DNA of 64,000 bases. Source: Bacteroidota bacterium (lineage in GTDB: Bacteria; Bacteroidota; Bacteroidia; Cytophagales; Cytophagaceae). The notes beneath the pieces were generated by a model. It did not search any database. It saw nothing but the letters and a program-made list of their open reading frames with translations, and was not told the origin of the DNA. Of the stretch, positions 18,738-28,067 are shown piece by piece. A program made the translations under genes and the position numbers. Location: assembly GCA_023458555.1 (NCBI GenBank), contig JAEWYS010000014.1:248001-312000 (forward strand), written 5' to 3'. How positions within the stretch are numbered: position 1 is the stretch's first letter; every line of letters starts with the position of its first letter.

Positions 18738-19202
18738 TTATGAAATCAGCTTCTGTCTCAAAAGAAACTCAAGCTGCTGATTTGCCTGAGTCAGTTTCTT
18801 AAGTAACTCTTTATTCTCTTTTCTCAGAGAAAAAACTTCAAAGGCTTTCTCAATAACAAGCTTTATCTGGTTTTCATCCCATGGCTTGCTTATATACTGA
18901 TAAATCTGTCCCTGATTAACAGCGTCGATAACAGCATTAATATCACTGTAACCGGTTAGTAATATCCTGATCGGATCGGGATGCTTGTCCAGAATAGACT
19001 TTAAAAACTGTACTCCCGTCATTTCAGGCATACGCTGATCGGTAATTATAACATGAATATCATTCTCGTCAAGAATTTTTACACCTTCCGCCGGAGAGTT
19101 GGCAATAAACACATTATAAGTAAACCGAAATGTTGCCTTGAACATATTGAGATTATTAATTTCATCATCTACGTACAGGACATTGATTAAAATATTATCC
19201 AT
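18738..19202 (-). CDS. Response regulator, REC domain with short coiled-coil tail
   Basis: 154 residues. A receiver domain occupies about residues 5-125: acidic pair in LYVDDE, phospho-acceptor Asp55 in IITDQRMPEMTG, Thr/Ser in ILLTGYSD, and Lys in ISKPW. The remainder is a Lys/Glu/Gln-rich helix with no output domain. The REC sequence is clearly paralogous to the receiver of the REC-kinase at 23500-24612 (both share DQRMP, MTG, ILLTGY and KPW blocks). It is read divergently from the ThiF-GNAT-kinase set, sharing a 200-bp spacer, and is probably a partner in the same pathway. Confidence 0.92.
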   Translation of the reverse strand: MDNILINVLYVDDEINNLNMFKATFRFTYNVFIANSPAEGVKILDENDIHVIITDQRMPEMTGVQFLKSILDKHPDPIRILLTGYSDINAVIDAVNQGQIYQYISKPWDENQIKLVIEKAFEVFSLRKENKELLKKLTQANQQLEFLLRQKLIS

Positions 19203-19402
19203 AAATTATTTCTTCTTATTTTTTTCTGGAATACGGAAAAACGTCTTTAAAATACAACGACTGAAACAATAATACAATTTATTAAAAATCTTAATTATAT
19301 TAAGATAATATATGTAAACAATGCAAAAAAAACTACTTCAGATAGAACAATCACTTAAAATAACATAACTTTTTAGGACAATATTCGGTAAATTCGTCTG
19401 CT

Positions 19403-20506
19403 ATGAATAAATACTCTACTACCCCTGACAAAATTGCGGAGGCCTGCATTCACCCCTCTTTTTTTCGCTTGTCCAATCCGGATGACAAGCTTTTATTCAA
19501 TGAATTGCTTCAAAAAAAACCACATATCAGAATCTTTGACGAGATAAAAAGCCAGCTTTCTGAATTAGTCAAGATCAGAAACCCGGATAAAAAACTTTCA
19601 GGTCACCAGCTTTCAGATGCTGTAGCCGAACTTCTAAACGACACAGATACGGAAGATTACGGTGTATGGGTATATTATCCCTGGTCTGAAAATATTGTAC
19701 ACATACTTGATGAGCAGGAATTTATAGAACTACGTACATCGAGAAATCTATTCAAGATTACACCAGAAGAAGAAGCCATACTTTCACAGAAGAGAGTAGG
19801 AGTAATCGGAATGTCTGTAGGTCAGTCTGTTGCCGTAACGATGGCAATAGAACGCTCTTTCGGCGAAATACGCATAGCTGATTTTGATACGATCGAATTA
19901 AGCAATCTGAATCGAATTCGTACCGGTATACACAACCTTGGGTTGGCAAAAGTCGTAATTACAGCACGTGAAATCGCAGAAATAGATCCGTTTCTGAAAG
20001 TGACTGTATTCCCGGAAGGGATTACAGAAGATAATATAGAACAGTTTATAACAAACAATGGAAAGCTGGATATCATTATAGATGAGTGTGATGGAGTTGA
20101 AATTAAAGTCCTTTGCCGGGAAAAAGCCAGACAATATGAAATTCCGGTTTTAATGGAGGCGAGTGACCGCGCCACCATAGACATTGAGCGTTTTGATCTT
20201 GAGCCCGATCGTCCGCTTTTTCACGGAAAAGTTCCGGGATTAACTTACGATCTCATAAAAGAAAAAACAAAAGAGGAAATTTTACCTTACATTTTTTCTA
20301 TTGCTGGTTATGAAACACTTTCTGACCGAATGAAATACTCACTGACTCAGATTGGTAAGACAATTACTACCTGGCCTCAGCTTGCATCAGCAGTAGTACT
20401 TGGTGGTGGTATTTCAGCCGATATTTGTCGTCGTATTTTTACAGGAAATCTAAAAATTTCGGGGCGATTCTTCATCGATCTTGAAGATTTAATCAGAGAT
20501 AAATAA
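19403..20506 (+). CDS. ThiF/E1-like adenylyltransferase family protein (Rv1355c-like)
   Basis: 367 residues. An N-terminal helical region (1-125) precedes an E1-like Rossmann domain: VGVIGMSVGQSVAVTMA near residue 133, then IRIADFDTIELSNLNR near 155 and GLAKVV, which carry the Asp, Asn-Arg and Lys used to bind ATP-Mg in ThiF, MoeB and MccB. IIIDECDGVEIK and VLMEASDR follow, as in the branch containing mycobacterial Rv1355c. The canonical catalytic Cys of ubiquitin-type E1 enzymes is not evident. If active it would adenylate a carboxylate or C-terminus rather than hand on a thioester. It is the first gene of a run with a GNAT-like enzyme and sensor kinases. The substrate is unknown. Confidence 0.8.
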   Translation: MNKYSTTPDKIAEACIHPSFFRLSNPDDKLLFNELLQKKPHIRIFDEIKSQLSELVKIRNPDKKLSGHQLSDAVAELLNDTDTEDYGVWVYYPWSENIVHILDEQEFIELRTSRNLFKITPEEEAILSQKRVGVIGMSVGQSVAVTMAIERSFGEIRIADFDTIELSNLNRIRTGIHNLGLAKVVITAREIAEIDPFLKVTVFPEGITEDNIEQFITNNGKLDIIIDECDGVEIKVLCREKARQYEIPVLMEASDRATIDIERFDLEPDRPLFHGKVPGLTYDLIKEKTKEEILPYIFSIAGYETLSDRMKYSLTQIGKTITTWPQLASAVVLGGGISADICRRIFTGNLKISGRFFIDLEDLIRDK

Positions 20507-20560
20507 GCAATATTAATGTAATATTTTTAACACAATTAAATTATCTTGCATATATTAACG

Positions 20561-20568
20561 TATCTTTG
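20561..20568 (+). promoter_or_regulatory. Candidate -7 promoter element before the GNAT-like gene
   Basis: TATCTTTG fits TAnnTTTG exactly, 10 bp before the ATG at 20578, implying a very short or leaderless transcript. No TTTG is seen at the ideal -33 distance, so support is partial. Confidence 0.35.
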
Positions 20569-20577
20569 AACCAATAA

Positions 20578-21324
20578 ATGGATATTATTTTGGACTCAGC
20601 TAACGAAATTAAAGCCTTAAAATTTAGGGCCTTCAGAGCAGTCGACGATCGTCTGTCCTGCGAAAGATACCTGGAGGGTCATCAACATGTGCTCAAGGTC
20701 TTCGATATAGCTCATATAACCTCAGCCAAACCTGTCTGGCTGGACAACCCCAACTGCTATATCATCATGCTTGAGTCACTATACGGTGACAAAGTATATG
20801 GCGGCGCCCGGATTCAGATTGCTGATGGTATTCACTCCCTGCCGATCGAAGATGCCATTGCCGAGCTTGACAGCAATGTAACGCAGCTGGTAGCCGAAAA
20901 ATCCCAAGGTGGCACCGGTGAGCTATGCGGGTTGTGGAACTCCAGGGAGGTCGCCGGATACGGACTGGGAAGCATATTTCTGGGCCGGACAAGCATTGCC
21001 GTAGTCAGCCAGCTCAATATAAACTCCTTATTTGCTCTTTGTGCACCCGCTACATTACGCAACTGCCTCAAATCCGGTTTCGAAATCGAACGCTCTCTCG
21101 GAGACAGAGGGGCTTTCAATTATCCCAAAAGTGATCTGATCGCCACTGCTCTTCTTATGAACGACCCGATCGGGCTTTCCAAGACCCTTCCTTCCGAAAG
21201 AGAGTTTATTCTTGATTTAAGAAACACCCCAAACCAACTAAAAGTCGAAACGACATTGCGGGGACCGCTATCCATCGAATATGATCTGTCAATTAATAAA
21301 AATAAGCTTAAACAGGCTATATAG
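20578..21324 (+). CDS. GNAT-fold acyltransferase-like protein
   Basis: 248 residues. The order of elements fits a GNAT fold of the autoinducer-synthase-like group: an N-terminal strand and helix, CYIIMLES then VYGGARIQIADGIHSLPIE (substrate entry strands), GELCGLWNS near residue 118, SIAVVSQLN, a helix with a Cys, and LKSGFEIERSLGDRG as the acyl-CoA side. The last 60 residues are an extension without clear family. It lies 71 bp after the ThiF-like gene and its 3' end overlaps the following kinase gene by 44 bp. The likely role is acyl transfer from acyl-CoA or acyl carrier protein to a small molecule, perhaps the product of the ThiF-like enzyme; this is inference. Confidence 0.65.
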   Translation: MDIILDSANEIKALKFRAFRAVDDRLSCERYLEGHQHVLKVFDIAHITSAKPVWLDNPNCYIIMLESLYGDKVYGGARIQIADGIHSLPIEDAIAELDSNVTQLVAEKSQGGTGELCGLWNSREVAGYGLGSIFLGRTSIAVVSQLNINSLFALCAPATLRNCLKSGFEIERSLGDRGAFNYPKSDLIATALLMNDPIGLSKTLPSEREFILDLRNTPNQLKVETTLRGPLSIEYDLSINKNKLKQAI

Positions 21325-23476
21325 TACCCCAAAGTACCTAATAAAAAGCTTTTTCTTTTTTCAGGTATTTTTTCTTTATACTCAGACAGGAATACCCCAA
21401 AGTGTCATTCAATATTCTGACCCTGTCAAAAATATAACCATAAGTCCCTACTTTTATATTCTCGAAGATTTTGAAAACAATCTGACTCTGGACGACATTC
21501 TTAAAAACCCAGCTTTTAAGGAAAATACTCAAATAGTACCCAATCTCGGAATTTCCAAATCTACTTTTTGGGTAAAATTCACTATACAAAATCTTACCCG
21601 GGAAGAAATGCTGGTTCTGGAGGTCCAGAATCCGGTTATCGACCGTATCGAATTGTTTCACTACAACGGAGAAGGATACACATCCGAGCTGCTTGGTGAA
21701 TTTCAGAGTTACGGACACCGGAGCTATGATCATCCGCATTATCTGTTTGATCTTCCCATTTTGCCCAATGAAACCAAAACCTATTACTTAAAAATCAAGA
21801 ATACGGAACAACTTCAGATTCCGGCGCAAATCGGCACGCAAAAGTCCATTCTGGAGGGTATTGCAACCAAGGATATTGTATTCGGAATTTATTTCGGCAT
21901 TATTCTCGCTATGTTCTTTTACAATATATTTCTGTACTTTACTGTAAAAGATACCAATTACATCTATTATGTAATTTATATCTTTACGGTAGGACTTACT
22001 CAGGCCTGTCTTCAGGGATATACTTTCAAATATTTATGGCCGGAATCACAGTGGATGGCAACACAAAGCACATTCTTTACTCCTGCATTCAGCGGTATTG
22101 CTGTTGCTGCATTTCTAAAACGGTTTTTAAGAGTAAAAGAGCAGGCGCCCTGGATGAATTTCCTGCTAAATATTTTCATAGGATGCTATATTCTGAGCAT
22201 GTTGATCAGTATCATCGAATATTATACATTAAGTCTGCAGATTATCCAGTTTATAGCAAGTTTTGGTTCCGTTTCCATTCTCTTTGTTGGAATTATTCTT
22301 ACTATCCGGGGAGATCGTCAGGCAAAGATCTTTCTGATAGCATGGTCAATCTTTCTTGTGGGAATATGTTTTTTTGTTCTTTCTAATCTGGGCATTCTGC
22401 CGTACAACAACTTTACTGCATATACTATGCAGGCAGGCTCTGCTTTTGAAGTCATATTACTGTCCTTTGCCCTTGCCGACAGGATCAACGTACTCAAGAA
22501 AGAAAAAGAAGCTTCTCAGGCCGCAGCCTTCAATGCACTTAAGGAAAATGAGAAACTAATCCTTGAGCAAAACCTTATTCTTGAAAAAAAGGTAAATGAA
22601 CGTACCCTGGAATTAAAAAGTACCAACAGTGAGCTTTCCATAGCCTTAAAACATCTGAAAGAAACACAATCCAAGCTCGTAGAATCAGAAAAAATGGCAT
22701 CGCTGGGTCAGCTTACAGCGGGGATCGCGCATGAAATAAATAACCCTATCAATTTTGTAAGCTCCAGTATAACTCCCCTGAGAAGAGATATGAATTTTGT
22801 GCTTGATCTTCTCGACAAATACCATGGTATATCATCGGAGCCGGAAATAAAATCAAAGTTTGATACTGTGCATGCCTGGGAAAAGCGGTTGGATATGCCC
22901 TACCTGAAAGAAGAAATTGATTCTATTCTGCAAGGAATAGAAGAAGGCGCCTCCCGGACTACCGAAATTGTAAGAGGATTACGCAATTTTTCACGGCTTG
23001 ATGAAAGTGAGCTGAAGCTGGTTAATATTCATGAAGGTATTGATTCTACCCTGGTACTGCTCAATAATAAACTAAGTAATATAAAAGTTGTAAAGCAGTA
23101 TAACCTCCATGAAGATATTGAATGCTATGCCGGAAAAATCAACCAGGTATTCATGAATATACTAAGCAACTCGGTACATGCAGTCAATAAAAAACCGGGA
23201 GAAGGCCTGATTGTCATAAGCACAGGTGAAAACAGCAGCGGTTACGCAACTATTAGTATCAGAGATAATGGAACCGGCATTCCTCAAAGTGTTATAAGCA
23301 AAATTTTTGAACCGTTTTTTACCACAAAAGATGTCGGAGAAGGCACGGGGCTTGGCTTATCCATTGTATACAGTATTATCCAGAGCCACGGCGGCGATAT
23401 CCAGGTCAACTCAGCCGAAGGAGAAGGAACAGAATTCATTCTCATTCTTCCTAAAAATCAAAAAAATGTTTGTTAA
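21281..23476 (+). CDS. 7TMR-DISM sensor histidine kinase
   Basis: 731 residues. A signal or anchor segment (about 22-40, rich in Phe) leads to an extracytoplasmic 7TMR-DISMED2 sensor domain (about 50-180; GISKSTFWVKF and LEVQNPVIDRIELF motifs), seven membrane helices (about 195-405), a coiled coil, a HisKA-type dimerisation segment with His484 in GIAHEINNPINF, and a HATPase domain (NILSNSVHAVN, DNGTGIP, GTGLGLSIVYSI). The sensor module is the carbohydrate- or ligand-binding type found in Bacteroidota kinases. The chosen ATG overlaps the GNAT-like gene by 44 bp; a later non-ATG start near 21340 cannot be excluded. The gap to the REC-kinase gene is 23 bp, so they are co-transcribed. Confidence 0.92.
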   Translation: MICQLIKISLNRLYSTPKYLIKSFFFFQVFFLYTQTGIPQSVIQYSDPVKNITISPYFYILEDFENNLTLDDILKNPAFKENTQIVPNLGISKSTFWVKFTIQNLTREEMLVLEVQNPVIDRIELFHYNGEGYTSELLGEFQSYGHRSYDHPHYLFDLPILPNETKTYYLKIKNTEQLQIPAQIGTQKSILEGIATKDIVFGIYFGIILAMFFYNIFLYFTVKDTNYIYYVIYIFTVGLTQACLQGYTFKYLWPESQWMATQSTFFTPAFSGIAVAAFLKRFLRVKEQAPWMNFLLNIFIGCYILSMLISIIEYYTLSLQIIQFIASFGSVSILFVGIILTIRGDRQAKIFLIAWSIFLVGICFFVLSNLGILPYNNFTAYTMQAGSAFEVILLSFALADRINVLKKEKEASQAAAFNALKENEKLILEQNLILEKKVNERTLELKSTNSELSIALKHLKETQSKLVESEKMASLGQLTAGIAHEINNPINFVSSSITPLRRDMNFVLDLLDKYHGISSEPEIKSKFDTVHAWEKRLDMPYLKEEIDSILQGIEEGASRTTEIVRGLRNFSRLDESELKLVNIHEGIDSTLVLLNNKLSNIKVVKQYNLHEDIECYAGKINQVFMNILSNSVHAVNKKPGEGLIVISTGENSSGYATISIRDNGTGIPQSVISKIFEPFFTTKDVGEGTGLGLSIVYSIIQSHGGDIQVNSAEGEGTEFILILPKNQKNVC

Positions 23477-23499
23477 TTTGCTCAATATAAAAATTAACG

Positions 23500-24612
23500 A
23501 TGGAAGAAGAGCTGATTAAAGTACTGTATGTTGATGATGAATCTGTCAATCTTTCCAGTTTTAAGGCAAACTTCCGGCTTGACTTTACAGTTCTGCTTTC
23601 AAATTCCGGCCAGGAAGCTCTTAGTCTGCTGGAAAAAGAACAGGTACACGTAATCATTGCAGACCAGCGCATGCCTGGCATGACCGGAATAGAGCTGTTT
23701 GCACAGGTAGCTCAGAAGTACCCGGATCCTGTGCGAATTCTGCTGACCGGATATACAGATGTTTCTACAATTATTGATTCGATCAACAAAGGCAATATCT
23801 ATCGTTATATCCAAAAACCCTGGAATGACCATGAGATACGTATTGCCATAAAAAACGCATACGAAATATACAGCACCAAGCGTAATTTATATCTCAAAAA
23901 CAAAGAGCTCCACAAAATCAATGAAGAGCTCAATCGGTTTATTTACAGCGCCTCTCATGATCTGAAGGCTCCTATTCTTTCCATAAAAGGTTTGCTGAAT
24001 GTAGCCCGCCTCGAAGGTATAGACCGGAATCCGGACAAATATTTTTCAATGATCAGCAATAGCATCAATCAGCTTGAGATTTTTATTGAGAACATTATCA
24101 GTTATTATAAAAATGTCCGTGTTCCCAGCAGCTACACAACCATCGATTTTGAAAAAATCATCAGGGAAACTATTAAAAGCTATAACAATTATTACAATGC
24201 GTCATCTATTGATTTTCAATGCACAATAGATGCCAAAGAGCCATTTGTAACGGATGAATTCCGAATCAGGGTAGTTATAAACAATCTTCTGTCCAACGCG
24301 ATCAAATATCAGAAGCACAATGAGCCGCATAAGTATGTCCGTATCAATGTGCTGGTTGAAAACTCCACCGCCTATATTGAAATAGAGGACAATGGCATTG
24401 GAATCGATAAGCAGGATCTGAATGATATCTATAAAATGTTTTACAGAGCCACCACTCAGAACTCCGGCTCCGGTATCGGATTATATATTGTCCAGGAAGC
24501 CGTACAGAAAATTAACGGACAGATTCATGTTGTCTCCGAAAAAAACAAAGGAAGCAGATTTACCGTTCAGATTCCCTGTATGCCCCCGATTTTAGTATCC
24601 CAGATCAGCTAA
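23500..24612 (+). CDS. Receiver-histidine kinase hybrid (REC-HisKA-HATPase)
   Basis: 370 residues. An N-terminal receiver domain with Asp55 (IIADQRMPGMTG) is followed by a linker helix, a HisKA domain with His153 (YSASHDLKAPIL) and a HATPase domain (NNLLSNAIKYQ, DNGIGID, GSGIGLYIV). There are no membrane segments, so it is cytosolic. The layout suggests phosphotransfer from the 7TMR-DISM kinase immediately upstream to this receiver, which then tunes its own kinase activity. No DNA-binding output is present. Its 3' end overlaps the convergent GDPD gene by 21 bp. Confidence 0.92.
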   Translation: MEEELIKVLYVDDESVNLSSFKANFRLDFTVLLSNSGQEALSLLEKEQVHVIIADQRMPGMTGIELFAQVAQKYPDPVRILLTGYTDVSTIIDSINKGNIYRYIQKPWNDHEIRIAIKNAYEIYSTKRNLYLKNKELHKINEELNRFIYSASHDLKAPILSIKGLLNVARLEGIDRNPDKYFSMISNSINQLEIFIENIISYYKNVRVPSSYTTIDFEKIIRETIKSYNNYYNASSIDFQCTIDAKEPFVTDEFRIRVVINNLLSNAIKYQKHNEPHKYVRINVLVENSTAYIEIEDNGIGIDKQDLNDIYKMFYRATTQNSGSGIGLYIVQEAVQKINGQIHVVSEKNKGSRFTVQIPCMPPILVSQIS

Positions 24613-25662
24613 CGATTTTACAGCCTGCTGCTCATTTTGCTGTTCATCTTTTGCTTTACCATACCAAATCAGCGTTTCCTCAGCCCGGTTAGTAAACATA
24701 CCATGGCAGTCATTCCCGTATTGGCGCATTTGCTCCCATGTATCAAATGAATATCCGTGAATCTGCAGAGGATATTTTCTTATTATATCTATGTGTCGTA
24801 AAGTGAGAAGATCCGGATAATTGTTAGGCCATCCTCCGATACTCGGTCCTACGATTGTGGCTCCGTGCTTTACTCCGAATTTCAGCCAGGTCTCATAGCT
24901 TACGGATGAATCGTCGGGAATATCATCCCCGGTATCTCCGCGCCACAATAAAAAACACTTGGGAACGTAACTGCTGAAAACCTGATTAAGCTTTTGAAGA
25001 CTGTCTTTGGAGAAGGTCTGCAAAACAAGACGGAATATAGTATTGGCAACTTTTACCTTTCCCGGAACCTCGATTAATTTCAACATTTCCGGGTTTTCAT
25101 GATACCACCCCATCCTCGTCAGTTCTCTGACAAGATCATCTTCAATACCGGGAAAAAGCTGAGGTATTTTGGTTTCCGCATATATCCCGGGCCTGTTGCC
25201 ATTATCAGCAGGATCATCTTCATACAATGGTATTTTCCTGCTTCCGGCCTGCTCACGCATAAGCCGCTTTCCATCCGGCCCTCTTTTAATCTTTTTCCCT
25301 TCTGCAATATTGATAACATCTTCCAGAAGCAGAATTTCCAGTCCCGTATACCTGTCCCGTGCTCTGTCCGGGCAGGTTTTATTAAACCAGGTACCGGCAT
25401 CAAGCAAAAGAAGCTCCTCATACAGAAAAGAAGAAACAGGCTCATTGATACGATCCGGAAATACGTCTTCGATATTGGTTGTTCTTACCAGACTTTCATC
25501 ATGCAGAGCAATCAGATAGCCATCTCTGGTTCGCTGCAGATCAAGCTCCAGATAATCAGCTCCAATATTTCTGGCCCAGCGCATGGCAGCCTCAGTTTCC
25601 TCAGGGGCCCAGAATGTAGTTCCTCTGTGGGCAATTACCAAATCAGCAGGCAATACGTTCAT
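24592..25662 (-). CDS. Glycerophosphodiester phosphodiesterase family protein
   Basis: 356 residues. GDPD signatures appear at the N-terminus: VIAHRGTTFWAPEET, DYLELDLQRTRDG and LIALHDESL, giving the catalytic His pair and the Glu/Asp metal ligands. The barrel continues with IYAETKIPQLFPGIE and a C-terminal IHGYSFDTWEQM. It hydrolyses glycerophosphodiesters to glycerol 3-phosphate and an alcohol. An insertion between about 100 and 155 with charged residues makes it longer than the 240-300 residue norm. No signal peptide is visible. It is divergent from glpD, which consumes its product. Confidence 0.9.
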   Translation of the reverse strand: MNVLPADLVIAHRGTTFWAPEETEAAMRWARNIGADYLELDLQRTRDGYLIALHDESLVRTTNIEDVFPDRINEPVSSFLYEELLLLDAGTWFNKTCPDRARDRYTGLEILLLEDVINIAEGKKIKRGPDGKRLMREQAGSRKIPLYEDDPADNGNRPGIYAETKIPQLFPGIEDDLVRELTRMGWYHENPEMLKLIEVPGKVKVANTIFRLVLQTFSKDSLQKLNQVFSSYVPKCFLLWRGDTGDDIPDDSSVSYETWLKFGVKHGATIVGPSIGGWPNNYPDLLTLRHIDIIRKYPLQIHGYSFDTWEQMRQYGNDCHGMFTNRAEETLIWYGKAKDEQQNEQQAVKSLADLGY

Positions 25663-25768
25663 ATAGCATTCTTCCTTTAATCAATTAAGGTACAAAGACA
25701 ATCAGGAGTTTCGAATATAGTTGGAATAAAACGTTTTCCTGTGTAATATAGCCATAAGTTTTCATTAC

Positions 25769-27334
25769 ATGAACAGAGAGGCAAATCTGAATTATTTAAG
25801 ATCCTTCAACGGGCAATGGGATATCATAGTAATAGGCGGAGGCGCTACCGGTTTGGGAGTTGCTGTCGATGCTGCCTCACGGGGATTCAGGACGCTGCTG
25901 CTCGAGCAGTCGGATTTTGCCAAAGGAACATCAAGCCGCAGTACCAAGCTGGTCCACGGCGGTGTCAGATACCTTGAGCAGGGAAACCTGAAGCTCGTTC
26001 TGGAAGCTCTGAAAGAACGGGGAATACTTCTTAAAAATGCTCCTCATCTCACCACCAATCAACGTTTTGTCATTCCGGTATATTCATTCTTCCGGATGTT
26101 TTACTATGCATTCGGACTGAAGCTTTATGACTGGTTGTCAGGAAACCTAAGTCTGGGTAAATCAGAAATTATCGACCGGCAGGAAACTATACGATTACTG
26201 CCAGCCATTCAGCAGCAGGGGCTTCGTTTCGGAATTGTTTATCACGACGGGAAGTTTGATGATACCCGGCTGGCAGTCAGCCTCGCGCAAACCTGTTCAG
26301 AAGCCGGTGGTTTTCCGGTTAACTATATGAAAGTAACAGGTTTTGCCAAATCAGGCAAAGAAGCTATTGATACCGTTTATGCCAGGGACCTTATATCCGA
26401 TATGGCTTATACTCTCAAGGCAAGAGTGGTTGTCAATGCAACCGGAGTTTTTACGGATTCCATATTACAGCTGGACAGTCCCGGCAAAAAACCGACCATC
26501 CGGCCAAGTCAGGGTACTCATATTGTACTCGATCAATCCTTTTTCCCGGGCAAAGAGGCCATGATGCTTCCAAAAACCGACGACGGACGTGTTCTTTTTG
26601 CCGTACCATGGCATGGTAAAGTACTTGCAGGCACTACCGATATTCCTGTAAATAAACATTCCGAGGAACCAGTAGCCAGCAAACAGGAAATTGATTTCAT
26701 ACTATCCAATCTTGGGAAATACCTGACTAAAAAACCGCAGATCTCCGATATACTTTCCGTGTTCTCCGGATTACGTCCTTTGGCAATTCCTCACAGCAAT
26801 GATCAGAAAACCAAAGAAATATCCAGAGGACACAAACTCATCGTATCTCCAAGCGGATTACTGACCATAACAGGAGGTAAATGGACTACATACCGAAAAA
26901 TGGCTGAAGATACTGTAGATAAAGCTATAAGTATCGGAAAACTGAAGAAGACAGCATGTATCACCAGAGACCTGAAAATACATGGTTATACCTCTGACAA
27001 TGGCGGCTACCCTGAGCATTTAAGAGCTTATGGATCTGATGCAGACAAAATTACAGCGCTTTCCGGAAGCAGCGACAAGCTTTCACAGAAATTGCATCCG
27101 GATTATCCTTATACCTGTGCAGAGGTTGTGTGGGCTGTCAGAGAGGAAATGGCTGTCTGTATAGAGGATTTCCTGGCCCGCCGTATAAGACTTTTGTTTA
27201 TGGATACCAGAGCTGCCCTGAGCATAGCTCCGGAAGTTGCCCGAATTATGGCAGAAATACTGGGAAAAGATACAGACTGGATTGAAAAGGAAGTATCTGC
27301 TTTTTCCAGGCTTGCGAGCAATTACCTTCCTTAA
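25769..27334 (+). CDS. glpD: Glycerol-3-phosphate dehydrogenase (FAD-dependent)
   Basis: 521 residues, normal length for aerobic GlpD. An N-terminal FAD-binding dinucleotide fold (IIVIGGGATGLGVAVDAASR, near residue 18) is followed by the family signatures SSRSTKLVHGGVRYLEQG and, later, GVFTDSI, VPWHGKVLAGTTD and LTITGGKWTTYRKMAEDTV. It oxidises sn-glycerol 3-phosphate to dihydroxyacetone phosphate and passes electrons to quinone at the inner membrane. It is divergent from the GDPD gene across 106 bp, so the pair can turn deacylated phospholipids into a glycolytic intermediate. No glpF or glpK is in the window. Confidence 0.95.
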   Translation: MNREANLNYLRSFNGQWDIIVIGGGATGLGVAVDAASRGFRTLLLEQSDFAKGTSSRSTKLVHGGVRYLEQGNLKLVLEALKERGILLKNAPHLTTNQRFVIPVYSFFRMFYYAFGLKLYDWLSGNLSLGKSEIIDRQETIRLLPAIQQQGLRFGIVYHDGKFDDTRLAVSLAQTCSEAGGFPVNYMKVTGFAKSGKEAIDTVYARDLISDMAYTLKARVVVNATGVFTDSILQLDSPGKKPTIRPSQGTHIVLDQSFFPGKEAMMLPKTDDGRVLFAVPWHGKVLAGTTDIPVNKHSEEPVASKQEIDFILSNLGKYLTKKPQISDILSVFSGLRPLAIPHSNDQKTKEISRGHKLIVSPSGLLTITGGKWTTYRKMAEDTVDKAISIGKLKKTACITRDLKIHGYTSDNGGYPEHLRAYGSDADKITALSGSSDKLSQKLHPDYPYTCAEVVWAVREEMAVCIEDFLARRIRLLFMDTRAALSIAPEVARIMAEILGKDTDWIEKEVSAFSRLASNYLP

Positions 27335-27354
27335 GATCCCTGTTTCTGCGTACC

Positions 27355-27867
27355 CTACTTCAGCTTTTTTTCCATAAAAACCGCTTTTCCCATCGATTTA
27401 TCAAGCTCGTAGTTAATAAAACCAACTGATTTATACAAATTTATAGCCGGCTTATTTCCTTCGAGCACCTCCAGCGTTATTTTGCAGCAGCCTGTTTCAA
27501 CAGCCTTATCCTCTATCTTTTGCATAATCATCCTGCCTATCCCCCACCCCCGGAATTCATTTTTCACGATAAAATCATGAATATTAATCAATGGTTTTGC
27601 AGCGAAAGTCGAGAAACCCTCAAAACAAACCGCCATGCCGGCAGGCTCCGAATTGACAAAAGCCAGAAAAACACATGCATCCCGGCGTTTTCTCAAGGCC
27701 GGCAAAAGTCTCATGGCCACATCCTCAGACAGAGGCTTCCCGCCACCCATTATATCCAGCGCATATTCGTTCATCAGATTCAGGATCGCCGCCGAATGCA
27801 GATCACTGTCCAAATCCGCCTCAATTACTATTTGATCATCCATCATATTCTCCGTTGAATCTTTCAT
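27355..27867 (-). CDS. GNAT family N-acetyltransferase
   Basis: 170 residues, a single GNAT domain. The acetyl-CoA pyrophosphate loop is in the segment INIHDFIVKNEFRGWGIGRMIM (Arg/Gln-x-x-Gly-x-Gly/Ala form). It is followed by CKITLEVLEGNKPAINLYKSVGF, the usual strand 5 and C-terminal helix. The substrate is probably a small molecule or protein amine and cannot be read from the sequence. It is convergent with glpD (20 bp gap) and has no operon partner. Confidence 0.9.
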   Translation of the reverse strand: MKDSTENMMDDQIVIEADLDSDLHSAAILNLMNEYALDIMGGGKPLSEDVAMRLLPALRKRRDACVFLAFVNSEPAGMAVCFEGFSTFAAKPLINIHDFIVKNEFRGWGIGRMIMQKIEDKAVETGCCKITLEVLEGNKPAINLYKSVGFINYELDKSMGKAVFMEKKLK

Positions 27868-28067
27868 TTTTTTACTTCATCCTTTTCTGATAAAAATCGG
27901 AACTTTAATAATAAATCAGAAGTTTTATAACAAATTCATTTAATAAGAATTATATAAACAGAGATCTTTCAACCAGGGATAAATCAGTTAAAATCCGGAA
28001 AGAACCTGTATTTTCTTAAAACCTTTTATTTTAATAATTCGTTTAATTTCTAAAAGTATAAATTTTT

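Noticed and set aside
21281..21324. Possible frameshift between the GNAT-like gene and the kinase gene because they overlap by 44 bp
   Set aside because: Both products look complete; the overlap is explained by the only ATG available for the kinase, or by a later non-ATG start.
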